Positions 17,330 through 26,132 of a stretch of DNA of 64,000 nucleotides are shown here, piece by piece. The position numbers were made by a program, and so were the translations under genes. A model generated the notes under the pieces. The model was not told the origin of the DNA, made no database searches, and was given only the letters and a program-made list of their open reading frames with translations. Source of the DNA: Pseudolabrys sp. (GTDB taxonomy: Bacteria > Pseudomonadota > Alphaproteobacteria > Rhizobiales > Xanthobacteraceae); NCBI GenBank assembly GCA_029980465.1, contig JARYIJ010000001.1, positions 2,491,501-2,555,500 of the forward strand, written 5' to 3'. Positions within the stretch are counted from its first letter, which is position 1. Each line of letters opens with the position of its first letter.

Positions 17330-17735
17330 CTCTCAGCATTGGCCACGGTGGGCCGGTTTGCGTGAGTTTTGAGGTGCAGCCGGTCGTGCGCGTTGGAGAA
17401 CGCACGGGACCGAGTGACCTCGTCACTCACTCAAGCGCTGCCTTGGATTGGAGGGGTGACCCTCCGCACGGCCGGCGGCAAGGATGAACAAGCCTCTTCT
17501 GACATCACGCGCCGGCGGTGGAAGGCCGGTGGACTCCAGAAAGGCCCGATCGTCGTTGCTTCAAGACGCGTCGCCTGCTGAGAGCAGGCTTTGCCGGTTT
17601 CGCCTCCGGCTGCCGGTCAGAAAACTTGGAGAGTTTGCCTTCTCTCTCCAGGCGGCTGGCGGGCCTCTTGTCCCGCTACCTACCGACCGACACACGTCCA
17701 CAGGCACGTGCGAATTTGGGCAAGCCGAGAAATAG
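17330..17735 (-). ncRNA. Structured leader RNA of the ornithine decarboxylase gene, candidate speF motif
   Basis: The roughly 500 bases upstream of the decarboxylase contain no supported gene but several strong hairpins: 17628-17649 (6-bp GGAGAG/CTCTCC), 17573-17589 (7-bp GCCTGCT/AGCAGGC), 17450-17465 (6-bp GGAGGG/CCCTCC) and 17412-17428 (7-bp GAGTGAC/GTCACTC). An AT-rich stretch at 17725-17790 with TACTAT could hold the promoter. Alphaproteobacterial ornithine decarboxylase genes are known to carry a long conserved leader called the speF motif, and position and length fit. I have not compared it with the covariance model. Confidence 0.65.
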
Positions 17736-17836
17736 TATTTTTGAAGAGGGATGCAAGCGAAATGTTTCGCGCGCGGCAAACTATTCTTAATTTTTTGCGC
17801 GTGCGACTCGCTTGAGCGCCGTCGGCTCGTCCGGCG

Positions 17837-18073
17837 TCAGCCGCGGAACGGCTCGACGCGCCGTGCGTTGCGGACGAACTGCACCATGATGACGAGGCCG
17901 ACCGCCATCAGCATGATGTCGAGGACGCGCGCGCCGACGCTGCCAAGCTCGAACAGGGTGGCGAGCGCCCACGAGCCGGCGAAAGCGGCGCCGAACACCT
18001 CGGCGCCGATCAGGATGGCGGCGCTGACCACGGTGAGCACGTTCAGCCAGTGGATGCTGCGGTTCTGGGCCAT
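17837..18073 (-). CDS. Small membrane protein of unknown function
   Basis: A 78-residue protein with two hydrophobic segments (about 10-37 and 48-66) and a basic C-terminus (RNARRVEPFRG). No family is recognised with confidence. AAGGAG 8 bases before the ATG gives a good ribosome binding site. It is divergent from the P-type ATPase gene 121 bases away. Confidence 0.7.
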   Translation of the reverse strand: MAQNRSIHWLNVLTVVSAAILIGAEVFGAAFAGSWALATLFELGSVGARVLDIMLMAVGLVIMVQFVRNARRVEPFRG

Positions 18074-18194
18074 CGGAGTTCTCCTTCGCGCGCCGCAATG
18101 TCCCCGAAACGGGCAAGCGGATCAAGTCCTTGTGGCGGCTTTTCTTTGATCTCGCTCATGGCGGAAAAGCGGCGCCGGCGCCAGCGTTCCGGCC

Positions 18195-20027
18195 ATGAAC
18201 GATCTGCTTAGACGGGTGCGGCTGCTGCTCGCCGCGCTCGCCGCTGCCGGGCTCGCCGTCGGAGTGGCGGCGCATCTGCTCGGTGAGCCCCGCCTTGCCG
18301 TCACGCTCTGGATCGCCGTGACGGTGCCGGTGCTCGCCGCGCTCGCCGCCGAAATCGTCACCAGCCTGAGCCACGGCGACGTCGGCCTCGATATCGTGGC
18401 CGGCCTCTCGATGACCGCCGCGCTCGTCTTCGGCGAGGAGCTCGCCGCGGCCATCGTCGCGCTGATGTATTCCGGCGGGCAGCTGCTCGAGGCCTATGCC
18501 GAGCGGCGGGCGCGACGCGAGATGACGGCGCTGCTCTCGCGCGTGCCGCGGACGGCGATTCGCCACCGCGACGGCCGGCTCGAGGAGGTGGCGCTCGACC
18601 TCATTCTCCCGGGCGACCGGCTGCTCGTGCGCCAGGGTGACGTCGTGCCGGTCGATGGCGCGGTCGCCGGCGGCGTGGCGGTGCTCGACCAGTCGGCCCT
18701 GACCGGCGAAGCGATGCCGGTCACCCTGAGGCCGGGTCAGCCGGTGCTGTCCGGCGCGACCAATGTCGGCGAGGCCTTCGACCTCGAGGCCGCGCGCGTC
18801 GCCGCCGAAAGCACCTATGCCGGCGTCGTGCGCCTCGTCGAGACAGCGCAGAAGGCGCGGGCACCGATGTCGCGACTTGCCGACCGCTACGCCATGCTCT
18901 TCCTCGCCGTGACCGTGGCGCTCGCCGCCGCGGCCTGGCAACTGAGCGGCGATCCGATCCGCGCTGTCGCCGTGCTGGTCGTGGCGACTCCTTGTCCCCT
19001 GATCCTTGCCGTCCCGGTGGCGCTGGTCTCCGGACTGTCGCGCGCCGCCAGGCTCGGCATCCTCATCAAGGGCGGCAAGGCGATCGAGACGCTGGCGCGC
19101 ATCCGGGCGCTGGTGCTCGACAAGACCGGCACGCTTACCCATGGCGAGGCACGCGTCGCCGACATCCGCACCGCCGATTCGCTCGAGCCCGACGAACTGC
19201 TGCGGCTTGCTGCCTCGCTCGACCAGGCCTCCAAGCACATCGTCGCGCAGACCATCGTGGCCGAGGCACGGGCACGCGGGCTGGCGCTCGCGATCCCGAC
19301 CGGGGCGGCCGAGACCGCGGGCGAGGGCATCGCCGGAAAGGTCGAGGGTCGCAGCGTCCTGGTCGGCAGCGTGCGCTTCGTCGCAGGCAAGACCGGCGAC
19401 TCCGGCCTGTCGACGCTGGCCGCGGAACGGCCGGCGGGCGCAATCGCGGTGGCGATCGCCCTCGACGGCGCGCCGGCCGGAGTCCTCATCCTCGACGACG
19501 AGATTCGCGCCGGCACGGCGCGCCTGCTCACGGACCTGCGCGCGCTCGGCATCGAGCACATCGTGCTGGCGACCGGCGACCGGGCCGAGGTGGCGCGGTT
19601 CGTCGCGTTCGGTCTGCCGATCGATCTCGTGCGCGCAGAGCTGACGCCGGATCAGAAGGTGCTGGCGGTGCTGTCCGAGCGCAAGAACGGTCCGGTGATG
19701 ATGATCGGCGACGGCGTCAACGACGCGCCGGCGCTCGCCGCCGCCGACATCGGCGTGGCGATGGGCGCCAAGGGCGCCGCCGCTTCCGCCGAGGCGGCGG
19801 ACGTCGTGCTGCTGGTCGATCAGCTCGACCGCGTGCTGCCGGCGATCCGCATCGCGCGGCGCTCGCGCGCTATCGCGCTTCAGAGCGTTATCGCCGGGAT
19901 CGGCCTGTCGGTCGCGGCGATGATCGTCGCCGCGTTCGGGTTCCTGCAGCCGGTCGAGGGCGCCCTGTTCCAGGAAGTGATCGACGTCGCCGTGATCTTC
20001 AACGCGCTGCGCGCGCTGCGCGGCTGA
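18195..20027 (+). CDS. Heavy-metal translocating P1B-type ATPase
   Basis: A 610-residue membrane pump. The actuator-domain TGE is at 170-172, the metal-site motif TPCP at 265-268, the phosphorylated Asp of DKTGTLT at 309 and the hinge GDGVNDAPA near 510. There is no N-terminal heavy-metal-associated domain or CxxC. The usual P1B CPC is TPC here, so copper or zinc export should not be assumed. The SxHP motif of the nucleotide-binding domain appears as SKHIVA (346-351), with the proline missing. The transported metal is unknown. The ATG has no strong SD. Confidence 0.92.
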   Translation: MNDLLRRVRLLLAALAAAGLAVGVAAHLLGEPRLAVTLWIAVTVPVLAALAAEIVTSLSHGDVGLDIVAGLSMTAALVFGEELAAAIVALMYSGGQLLEAYAERRARREMTALLSRVPRTAIRHRDGRLEEVALDLILPGDRLLVRQGDVVPVDGAVAGGVAVLDQSALTGEAMPVTLRPGQPVLSGATNVGEAFDLEAARVAAESTYAGVVRLVETAQKARAPMSRLADRYAMLFLAVTVALAAAAWQLSGDPIRAVAVLVVATPCPLILAVPVALVSGLSRAARLGILIKGGKAIETLARIRALVLDKTGTLTHGEARVADIRTADSLEPDELLRLAASLDQASKHIVAQTIVAEARARGLALAIPTGAAETAGEGIAGKVEGRSVLVGSVRFVAGKTGDSGLSTLAAERPAGAIAVAIALDGAPAGVLILDDEIRAGTARLLTDLRALGIEHIVLATGDRAEVARFVAFGLPIDLVRAELTPDQKVLAVLSERKNGPVMMIGDGVNDAPALAAADIGVAMGAKGAAASAEAADVVLLVDQLDRVLPAIRIARRSRAIALQSVIAGIGLSVAAMIVAAFGFLQPVEGALFQEVIDVAVIFNALRALRG

Positions 20028-20145
20028 TGCAGGAACCATGCACGCTCACCGGGACTTCCAGTTCCGGCTCCCCGCTTTCAAGCGGAGACGAACGGCGTTT
20101 GGGGAACGTCTTTTCCAGCTGCCGGATTCGCATTAGGTGTTCGGC

Positions 20146-22203
20146 ATGACCCAGCCGGCCGCCTCCCAGAACCCGCTGCTCTCCGACTTCGCCGGCCGGT
20201 TCGGCCTGCCGCCGTTCGCCGCGGTCAAGCCGGAGCACTTTCGCCCCGCCTTCGACGCCGCGCTCGCCGCCCATCGGGCCGAGATCGACGCCGTCGCCGG
20301 CGATCCCGCGGCGCCGACCTTCGCCAACACCATCGAGGCGCTGGAGCGGGGCGGGCGGTTGCTCGACAGGGTCTCCAATGTCTTCTTTGTGCTGGCCGGC
20401 GCCGACACCTCGGACGAGATCGAGGCGGTCGAGCGCGACGTCTCGCCGCTGCTGGCGCGCCACGGCAACGCTTTCTACCTGAACGCGCCGCTGTTCCGCC
20501 GCATCGACGACCTCCACCAGCGGCGGAGCAATCTCGGCCTCGATCCGGAGCAGCTGCGGGTGCTCGAGCGCTATCACACCCGCTTCGTGCGGGCCGGCGC
20601 CGCGCTCGACAGGAAGGCGCAGGAGAAGCTCGCCGCCATCAACGAGCGGCTGGCGAGCCTCGGTACCCAGTTCGGCCAGAACGTGCTGGCCGACGAGAAA
20701 TCCTATGCGCTTATCCTCGACGAGGCCGATCTCGCCGGCCTGCCGGACTTCGCCAGGGCGGCCGCCAAGGCCGCGGCTGAGGAGCGCGGCCATCCCGGCA
20801 AATACGCCATCACCTTGGCCCGCTCGTCCGCCGAGGGTTTCCTGCAGTTCTCCTCGCGCCGCGACTTGCGCGAGAAGGTCATGGCCGCCTGGCTGGCGCG
20901 CGGCGAGAGCGGCGGCGCGACCGACAACCGGGCCATCGTCGCCGAGATCGTCAGGCTGCGCGCCAAACGCGCCCGTCTGCTCGGCTTCCGGACCTTCGCC
21001 GACTACCGGCTCGACGACCAGATGGCGAAGACGCCGCAAGCGGCGCGTGACCTGCTCGACGAGGTCTGGAGCCGGGCCCGCGCCCGCGCCGCGCGCGAGA
21101 AGGCGGAACTCCAGAAGCTGATCGCGGAGGAGGGCGGCAACTTCGCGCTCGCCCAGCACGACTGGCGCTATTACGCCGAGAAGCTGCGCAAGGCCCGCTA
21201 CGACCTCGACGAGGCCGAGGTGAAGCCCTACCTCGTGCTCGACAGCATGATCGCGGCGGCGTTCGAGACGGCGCACCGCCTGTTCGGGCTCACGTTCACG
21301 CCGGTCACGCTGCCGCTCTACCACCCCGATGCCCGCGCCTGGGAGGTCAGGGACCAGGACGGCAACGAGGTCGGCCTGTTCATCGGCGATTATTTCGCCC
21401 GCGCGTCGAAGCACTCGGGCGCCTGGATGACCTCGCTGCGCGATCAGGAAAAGCTCGCCGGCACCGTGCGGCCGATCATCCTCAACGTCTGCAACTTCTC
21501 GAAGCCGGCCAAGGGCGAGCCGGCGCTGCTGTCGTTCGACGACGCGCGCACCTTGTTCCACGAGTTCGGCCACGCGCTGCACGGCCTGCTCTCGAACGTG
21601 ACCTACCCGCTGCTGGCCGGCACCGCGGTGCCGTCCGATTTCGTCGAGCTGCCGTCGCAGCTTTACGAGCACTGGCTGGAGACGCCGGAAATTCTCAAGG
21701 GCTTCGCGCGTCACCACAGGACCGGCGAGCCGATGCCGCAGGCGCTGCTCGACAAGGTGCTGGCGACCCGCACGTTCAACCAGGGCTTCGCCACGGTCGA
21801 ATACACGGCGTGCGCCCTGGTCGATCTCGATTTCCATTCGCTTGAGGAAGCCGGCGATCTCGACGTCACCGGCTTCGAGAAGGAAAGCCTCGAGCGCATC
21901 CGCATGCCGGCCGAGATCGCGATGCGGCACCGCACGCCGCATTTCCAGCACCTGTTTTCGGGCGGCGGCTACGCGGCAGGCTACTACTCCTATATGTGGT
22001 CGGAGGTGCTCGACGCCGACGCCTTCGCGGCGTTCAAGGAAACCGGCGATCATTTCGATCCGGCGATGGCGCAGCGGCTCAAGGACTACATCTACTCGGC
22101 CGGCAACCTGCGCGACCCGGTGGAAGCCTATAAGGCGTTCCGCGGCCGGCTGCCGACGGTCGACGCGCTGCTGAAGAAGCGCGGATTGGACGGCGCGGCT
22201 TGA
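20146..22203 (+). CDS. M3-family metallopeptidase, peptidyl-dipeptidase Dcp/oligopeptidase A type
   Basis: A 685-residue zinc peptidase with no export signal, so cytosolic peptide turnover is the likely role. The zinc motif HEFGH is at 472-476 (H472, E473, H476), in the context TLFHEFGHALHGLLS. Segments such as FIGDYFARASKHSGAWM and the C-terminal YAAGYYSYMWSEVLDADAF are characteristic of Dcp-like M3 enzymes. The start is the ATG at 20146, 8 bases after AGG; a GTG at 20137 is an alternative. The gene stands alone, followed by a repeat. Confidence 0.93.
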   Translation: MTQPAASQNPLLSDFAGRFGLPPFAAVKPEHFRPAFDAALAAHRAEIDAVAGDPAAPTFANTIEALERGGRLLDRVSNVFFVLAGADTSDEIEAVERDVSPLLARHGNAFYLNAPLFRRIDDLHQRRSNLGLDPEQLRVLERYHTRFVRAGAALDRKAQEKLAAINERLASLGTQFGQNVLADEKSYALILDEADLAGLPDFARAAAKAAAEERGHPGKYAITLARSSAEGFLQFSSRRDLREKVMAAWLARGESGGATDNRAIVAEIVRLRAKRARLLGFRTFADYRLDDQMAKTPQAARDLLDEVWSRARARAAREKAELQKLIAEEGGNFALAQHDWRYYAEKLRKARYDLDEAEVKPYLVLDSMIAAAFETAHRLFGLTFTPVTLPLYHPDARAWEVRDQDGNEVGLFIGDYFARASKHSGAWMTSLRDQEKLAGTVRPIILNVCNFSKPAKGEPALLSFDDARTLFHEFGHALHGLLSNVTYPLLAGTAVPSDFVELPSQLYEHWLETPEILKGFARHHRTGEPMPQALLDKVLATRTFNQGFATVEYTACALVDLDFHSLEEAGDLDVTGFEKESLERIRMPAEIAMRHRTPHFQHLFSGGGYAAGYYSYMWSEVLDADAFAAFKETGDHFDPAMAQRLKDYIYSAGNLRDPVEAYKAFRGRLPTVDALLKKRGLDGAA

Positions 22204-22204
22204 C

Positions 22205-22332
22205 GTGTCCCGGATGCGTTGCAGCGCGAAGCGGTGCATCGCTGATCCGGGACCCCGGTTTCCAAGCAAGCTGGGTCCCGGGTCTGCAGCGCACCGTTTC
22301 GCTTCGCTCACGCTGCGCTGCGCCCGGGACAC
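22205..22332. repeat. Palindromic repeat, family A (copy 3)
   Basis: GTGTCCCGG...CCGGGACAC ends, with ATCCGGGACCCCGG and CTGGGTCCCGG inside. It starts 2 bases after the peptidase stop codon. Confidence 0.85.
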
Positions 22333-22336
22333 GCAA

Positions 22337-22585
22337 TCATCTAGCCAGTTTGTGGATCACCTCCGCCGTCATCAGGTCGAAGCTGGTGATGAGCTTGCTG
22401 CCCATCAGCCGGCCCGGGTCGACCGCGCGGCGGACGAAATACTGCTCCGTCTCGCTGCCGAGGAAGCCGTCCTGCACCTCCTTTTTCGGCCGCCGGTGCC
22501 CGGCCTCCAGCGCGTCGACCAGAACGGGGAACGTCAGCAGGCGGCGGATGTCGGGGCGGAGATGAAACGCATTCTCAGTTTTCGT
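22337..22585 (-). pseudogene. Remnant of an ornithine cyclodeaminase/mu-crystallin family gene
   Basis: The 82-residue frame starts like the N-terminal part of that family and runs through RLMGSKLITSF, the conserved GxKxxTxF strand. It then passes directly into DLMTAEVIHKLAR, which resembles the extreme C-terminal helix of the same family (D-L-x-T-A-x-V). The NAD-binding core of about 200 residues is absent. The simplest reading is an in-frame internal deletion, so the product is unlikely to be an enzyme. This rests on recalled family patterns, not an alignment. Confidence 0.55.
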
Positions 22586-22648
22586 CATGGCCGGGACAAG
22601 GGCGGGCATGACACTGAATTTGCAGCTCGTGCATGCTATTAATCAGCC

Positions 22649-23338
22649 ATGTCCTTGCCTCCCGAACCGCTTCCCGCCGATCAAGTCCCGAACTGGCGCC
22701 TGGCCGGCGACTGGTGGGACCTGTGCAACTGCGCGATCGGCTGTCCGTGCAATTTCGGCTCCGACCCGACGCTCGGCTATTGCGAGGGCGTGCTGACGTG
22801 GCTGATCCGCGAAGGCCATTACGGCGACCTCAAGATCACCAGGGACCTCGCCGTGGTGCTCATCATCCACTGGGAAGGCAATGTGTTCGAGAAGAACCGC
22901 GAATTCGGTTTCCTGATCGACGACCGCGCCAGCCCGGCCGAGCGCGAGGCGTTGCAGAACATCTTCACCGGACGCGCGGGCGGCGCCTTCGCCGCGTGGC
23001 GCGATTTGACCAAGTCGCTCGACGGCGTCGCGTTCGTGACAATGAACGTGTCGCACGACGCCGAGAATTGGCGCGTCGAAGTGCCGGGCATGGTGGATGG
23101 GCTCGGCGGCCCCTTCCGCAAATATATGGTGCCGGAAGGAGATACCTGCCGCATCTACAATGCGCCGCGGCCGGAAGTGGTGCCGGGTTTCCTCACGGTC
23201 GGCATCGCACACAGGAACAAGGTGACCGGGGCGTTCGGCCGTTTCTTCGATTGGGCCGGCCGCTCGTCGAAGCATATCGCGTTCGATCTGCGCGGGCCGA
23301 AGACGTTCTCCTGGCGCACGTCGCTGCAAACGCAATGA
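22649..23338 (+). CDS. DUF1326 domain protein
   Basis: A 229-residue protein with the cysteine cluster LCNCAIGCPCNFG near 25-37 (C26, C28, C32, C34) that marks DUF1326. The rest is a soluble alpha/beta domain with no signal peptide. The cysteines look like a metal- or redox-binding site, but no activity is established. Its stop overlaps the start of the DUF2182 gene (ATGA), so the two are translationally coupled; this pair recurs in bacteria and probably works as one unit. Confidence 0.88.
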   Translation: MSLPPEPLPADQVPNWRLAGDWWDLCNCAIGCPCNFGSDPTLGYCEGVLTWLIREGHYGDLKITRDLAVVLIIHWEGNVFEKNREFGFLIDDRASPAEREALQNIFTGRAGGAFAAWRDLTKSLDGVAFVTMNVSHDAENWRVEVPGMVDGLGGPFRKYMVPEGDTCRIYNAPRPEVVPGFLTVGIAHRNKVTGAFGRFFDWAGRSSKHIAFDLRGPKTFSWRTSLQTQ

Positions 23339-24129
23339 CCGGCGCGACCGCTCCGCGGCGGGACCGTCTCGTCGTGTTTGTCCTTCTTGTCATCGTCGGC
23401 GTACTCGCATGGGCCTACACGGTCCATCAGGCGCGCACGATGGATGCGATGGAAGCGGCAATGTGGCGCGACATGAACATGTCGATGAACGGCATGGAGC
23501 CGTCATGGACGCTTGTCGATGTCGTGCTGATGTTCGCGATGTGGAGCGCGATGATGGCGGCGATGATGGTGCCCGGCTCGGCGCCGGTGGTGGGCGCGTT
23601 CGCGACCATCAATCGCAGCCGGCGCGAGCGCGGCGCAGTCTCCGTGCCGACCGCCATTTTTCTCGGCGGTTATCTCGCAGTGTGGGCGGTGTTCTCGGCG
23701 GTCGCGGTGTTCCTGCAATGGGCGCTGCAAATGAGCGGGCTGCTCACGACGATGATGCAGTCGGCCTCGCTGTGGCTGTCGGCTGTGTTGTTCGCGGTGG
23801 CGGGGCTTTATCAGTTCTCGCCGTTGAAGGAGCGCTGTCTCGATTATTGCCGCTCGCCGGACGGCTTCATTCTGAGCGAATGGCGCGACGGCCCGGTGGG
23901 CGCCTTCGTGATGGGCTGGCGGCACGGCCTGTTCTGTCTGGGTTGCTGCGCGGCGCTGATGCTGTTGCTGTTCGCGGTAGCGGTGATGGATCTGCGCTGG
24001 GTGGCGGCGCTGACGATCCTGGTGACGGCGGAAAAATTGCTGCCCGGCGGACGGTTCTGGCGCGTGGCGCTCGGCGCCGCGTTGCTTTCCGCTGCGGCGG
24101 CTTTCGCTATTGCGGCGGTACGGTCCTAA
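23335..24129 (+). CDS. DUF2182 predicted metal-binding integral membrane protein
   Basis: A 264-residue membrane protein with about seven hydrophobic segments. Methionines are abundant in the first third (MDAMEAAMWRDMNMSMNGM, then MFAMWSAMMAAMMVPG), and two cysteine motifs follow: LKERCLDYC and GLFCLGCCAALM. Met-rich and Cys-rich membrane segments suggest handling of a soft metal such as copper. This is inferred from composition, not from known biochemistry. The ATG at 23335 overlaps the upstream stop by 4 bases. A longer open frame from 22633 is only a shadow of the DUF1326 gene. Confidence 0.88.
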   Translation: MTGATAPRRDRLVVFVLLVIVGVLAWAYTVHQARTMDAMEAAMWRDMNMSMNGMEPSWTLVDVVLMFAMWSAMMAAMMVPGSAPVVGAFATINRSRRERGAVSVPTAIFLGGYLAVWAVFSAVAVFLQWALQMSGLLTTMMQSASLWLSAVLFAVAGLYQFSPLKERCLDYCRSPDGFILSEWRDGPVGAFVMGWRHGLFCLGCCAALMLLLFAVAVMDLRWVAALTILVTAEKLLPGGRFWRVALGAALLSAAAAFAIAAVRS

Positions 24130-24134
24130 CAGCA

Positions 24135-24259
24135 GTCATGCCCGGCACTCGGGTCCGGCCGTCTGCCGGGCCGAGCATAAACCTTGTGCCGGGCATCCAC
24201 GGCTTTAATAGAGAAGAGATAAGCAAGACGTGGATGGCCGGGACAAGCCCGGCCATGAC
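24135..24259. repeat. Palindromic repeat, family D (copy 1)
   Basis: Begins GTCATGCCCGGCACTCGGGT and ends AAGCCCGGCCATGAC; the inner CTTGTGCCGGGCATCCACG arm is inverted in CGTGGATGGCCGGGACAAG. The copy at 36372 is nearly identical except in the centre. Confidence 0.88.
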
Positions 24260-24276
24260 GGGGGATAGACTGAATC

Positions 24277-25869
24277 ATGGACCTTTACACCTCCGGCCAT
24301 CGCCGGGGCGTCATCTGTGCGCCGCATGCCGCCGCCGTCGAGGACGGCCGCCGCATCCTCGCCGAGGGCGGCAACGCCATCGAGGCGATGGTGGCGATGG
24401 CGGCCGCGATCGCCGCGGTCTATCCGCACATGAACCACCTCGGCGGTGACGCTTTCTGGCTGATCCGCGAGCCCAACGGCCGCGTGCGCGCGCTGATGGG
24501 CGCGGGGCCGGCCGGGGCCAAGGCGACGCCGGCGCTCTATCGCGAGCACGGCCATGACACGATTCCAGCGCGCGGCCCGCTCGCCGCGCTCACGGTGCCG
24601 GGCGCGGTGGCCACCTGGGCGCTGGCGTTGGAGGCGGCGCGCGCCTTCGGCGGCAAGTTGCCGCGTGACGTGCTACTGTCCACCGCGGCCGTCCATGCGC
24701 GCGGCTATGCCGTCACGCGCAGCCAGGCGCAACTCACCAGGGACAAGCTCGCCGGGTTGAACGATGTGCCGGGCTTCGCCGCGACATTTCTGGTTGAGGG
24801 CAAGCCGCCAGAGCAGGGCGTGCGCATGGCGCAAGCGCGCTTCGCCGACACGCTCGACCATCTGGCCCATGCCGGCTTCGACGATTTCTATCGCGGCGAC
24901 ATCGGCCGCGAGATTGCCGGTGATCTCGAACACATCGGTTCGCCGGTGACGCGTACTGACATCGAGAATTATCGCGCGTATGTCGCCGAGCCGCTCAGCG
25001 TCGCGACGTCGTGGGGCACGCTCTACAACTCGCCGCCGCCGACGCAGGGCCTGGCGTCGCTCATCATCCTTGCGCTGTTCGACCGGCTGCGCGTCGGCGA
25101 GGCCGAGAGCTTCGATCACGTCCATGGCATCGTGGAAGCGACCAAGCGCGCGTTCCGCGTGCGCGACCGCTTCGTCACCGATCCGAACGCGATAACGACC
25201 GACCTCGATCGCTTCCTGTCGCCGCAAATCCTCGACGTCGAGATTGGGCGCATCGATCGCGGCAAGGCGGCGAAGTGGCCGGCGCCGTATGGCGAGGGTG
25301 ACACGATCTGGATGGGCGCGGCGGATTCCTCGGGGCTCGTCGTGTCGTTCATCCAGTCGCTCTATTGGGAGTTCGGCTCGGGTTGCGTGCTGCCCGCGAC
25401 CGGTCTGCTGATGCAGAATCGCGGCGCCAGCTTCTCGCTCGATCCGAAGGCCGTGAACGCGCTGGCGCCGGGGCGGCTGCCGGTCCACACGCTCAATCCG
25501 GCGCTCGCCGTGCTCAAGGACGGCCGCGTCATGGCCTACGGCACGATGGGCGGTGACGGCCAGCCGCAGTCGCAGGCGGCGGTATTCACGCGTCATGTCG
25601 CCTTCCGCCAGCCGCTCGAAGAAGCGCTCGCCGCGCCGCGCTGGCTGCTTGGCCGCACCTGGGGCTCGACGGTCACCAACCTGCGCATGGAATCGCGTTT
25701 CGACGGCAACCTAATCGACCGGTTGATGTCGGCTGGCCACGACATCGAGGTGCTGGGCGATGCCTATTCCGACACGATGGGCCACGCCGGCGTTGCGATC
25801 CTACGCCCCGACGGCATCTGCGAGGCCGGCCACGACCCGCGCGCCGATGGCGGCGCGGCGGGGGTGTGA
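24277..25869 (+). CDS. Gamma-glutamyltransferase-family Ntn hydrolase
   Basis: A 530-residue protein of the GGT family, whose members self-cleave before a threonine and hydrolyse or transfer gamma-glutamyl groups. The expected cleavage residue is T343 in GEGDTIWMGAAD. The classical TTH is TIW here, so the processing site is atypical while the nucleophile is kept. There is no signal peptide, unlike periplasmic GGT, so a cytosolic role in amide or cephalosporin-acylase-like chemistry is possible. Conserved glycine-rich segments (HLGGDAFW, YGTMGGDGQPQ) support the family. Confidence 0.87.
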   Translation: MDLYTSGHRRGVICAPHAAAVEDGRRILAEGGNAIEAMVAMAAAIAAVYPHMNHLGGDAFWLIREPNGRVRALMGAGPAGAKATPALYREHGHDTIPARGPLAALTVPGAVATWALALEAARAFGGKLPRDVLLSTAAVHARGYAVTRSQAQLTRDKLAGLNDVPGFAATFLVEGKPPEQGVRMAQARFADTLDHLAHAGFDDFYRGDIGREIAGDLEHIGSPVTRTDIENYRAYVAEPLSVATSWGTLYNSPPPTQGLASLIILALFDRLRVGEAESFDHVHGIVEATKRAFRVRDRFVTDPNAITTDLDRFLSPQILDVEIGRIDRGKAAKWPAPYGEGDTIWMGAADSSGLVVSFIQSLYWEFGSGCVLPATGLLMQNRGASFSLDPKAVNALAPGRLPVHTLNPALAVLKDGRVMAYGTMGGDGQPQSQAAVFTRHVAFRQPLEEALAAPRWLLGRTWGSTVTNLRMESRFDGNLIDRLMSAGHDIEVLGDAYSDTMGHAGVAILRPDGICEAGHDPRADGGAAGV

Positions 25870-25910
25870 GCGGAAGCGGCGAAATCGCAAGACCGCCCTC
25901 ACATGCGGCT

Positions 25911-26010
25911 GTCATCATTCGCGAAAGCGGACGATCCAGTAAAGGCGAGAATCCGTTACTTGATCGCTGTCGCGGTGTTTACTGGATTGCCCGCTTTCGC
26001 GGGCAATGAC
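25911..26010. repeat. Palindromic repeat, family E (copy 2)
   Basis: Two small hairpins face each other: GTCATCATTCGCGAAAGCGG at the left and CCCGCTTTCGCGGGCAATGAC at the right, with CCAGTAAA / TTTACTGG arms between them. Confidence 0.78.
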
Positions 26011-26132
26011 GGGTAAGCAGGTCGAATTGGCCGATGACCGATGCGCTTTGCGCTCGGATCACGTGGCGTGAGGCCGCCGCCGTTCGGCCATGATCGGCGC
26101 TATGGTGTCGGCGCTTCGCAACGGCGCGTCTG

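Noticed and set aside
17369..17815. Several short open frames upstream of ornithine decarboxylase
   Set aside because: They overlap strong hairpins, lack ribosome binding sites and encode low-complexity sequence; the region is better explained as a leader RNA.
18156..22332. Two very long minus-strand open frames opposite the P-type ATPase and the M3 peptidase
   Set aside because: Shadow frames of high-GC genes; the plus-strand proteins have complete catalytic motifs.
22633..23334. Upstream part of an open frame that reaches into the DUF2182 gene
   Set aside because: It overlaps DUF1326 in another frame and is arginine-rich; DUF2182 starts at 23335 by an ATGA overlap.
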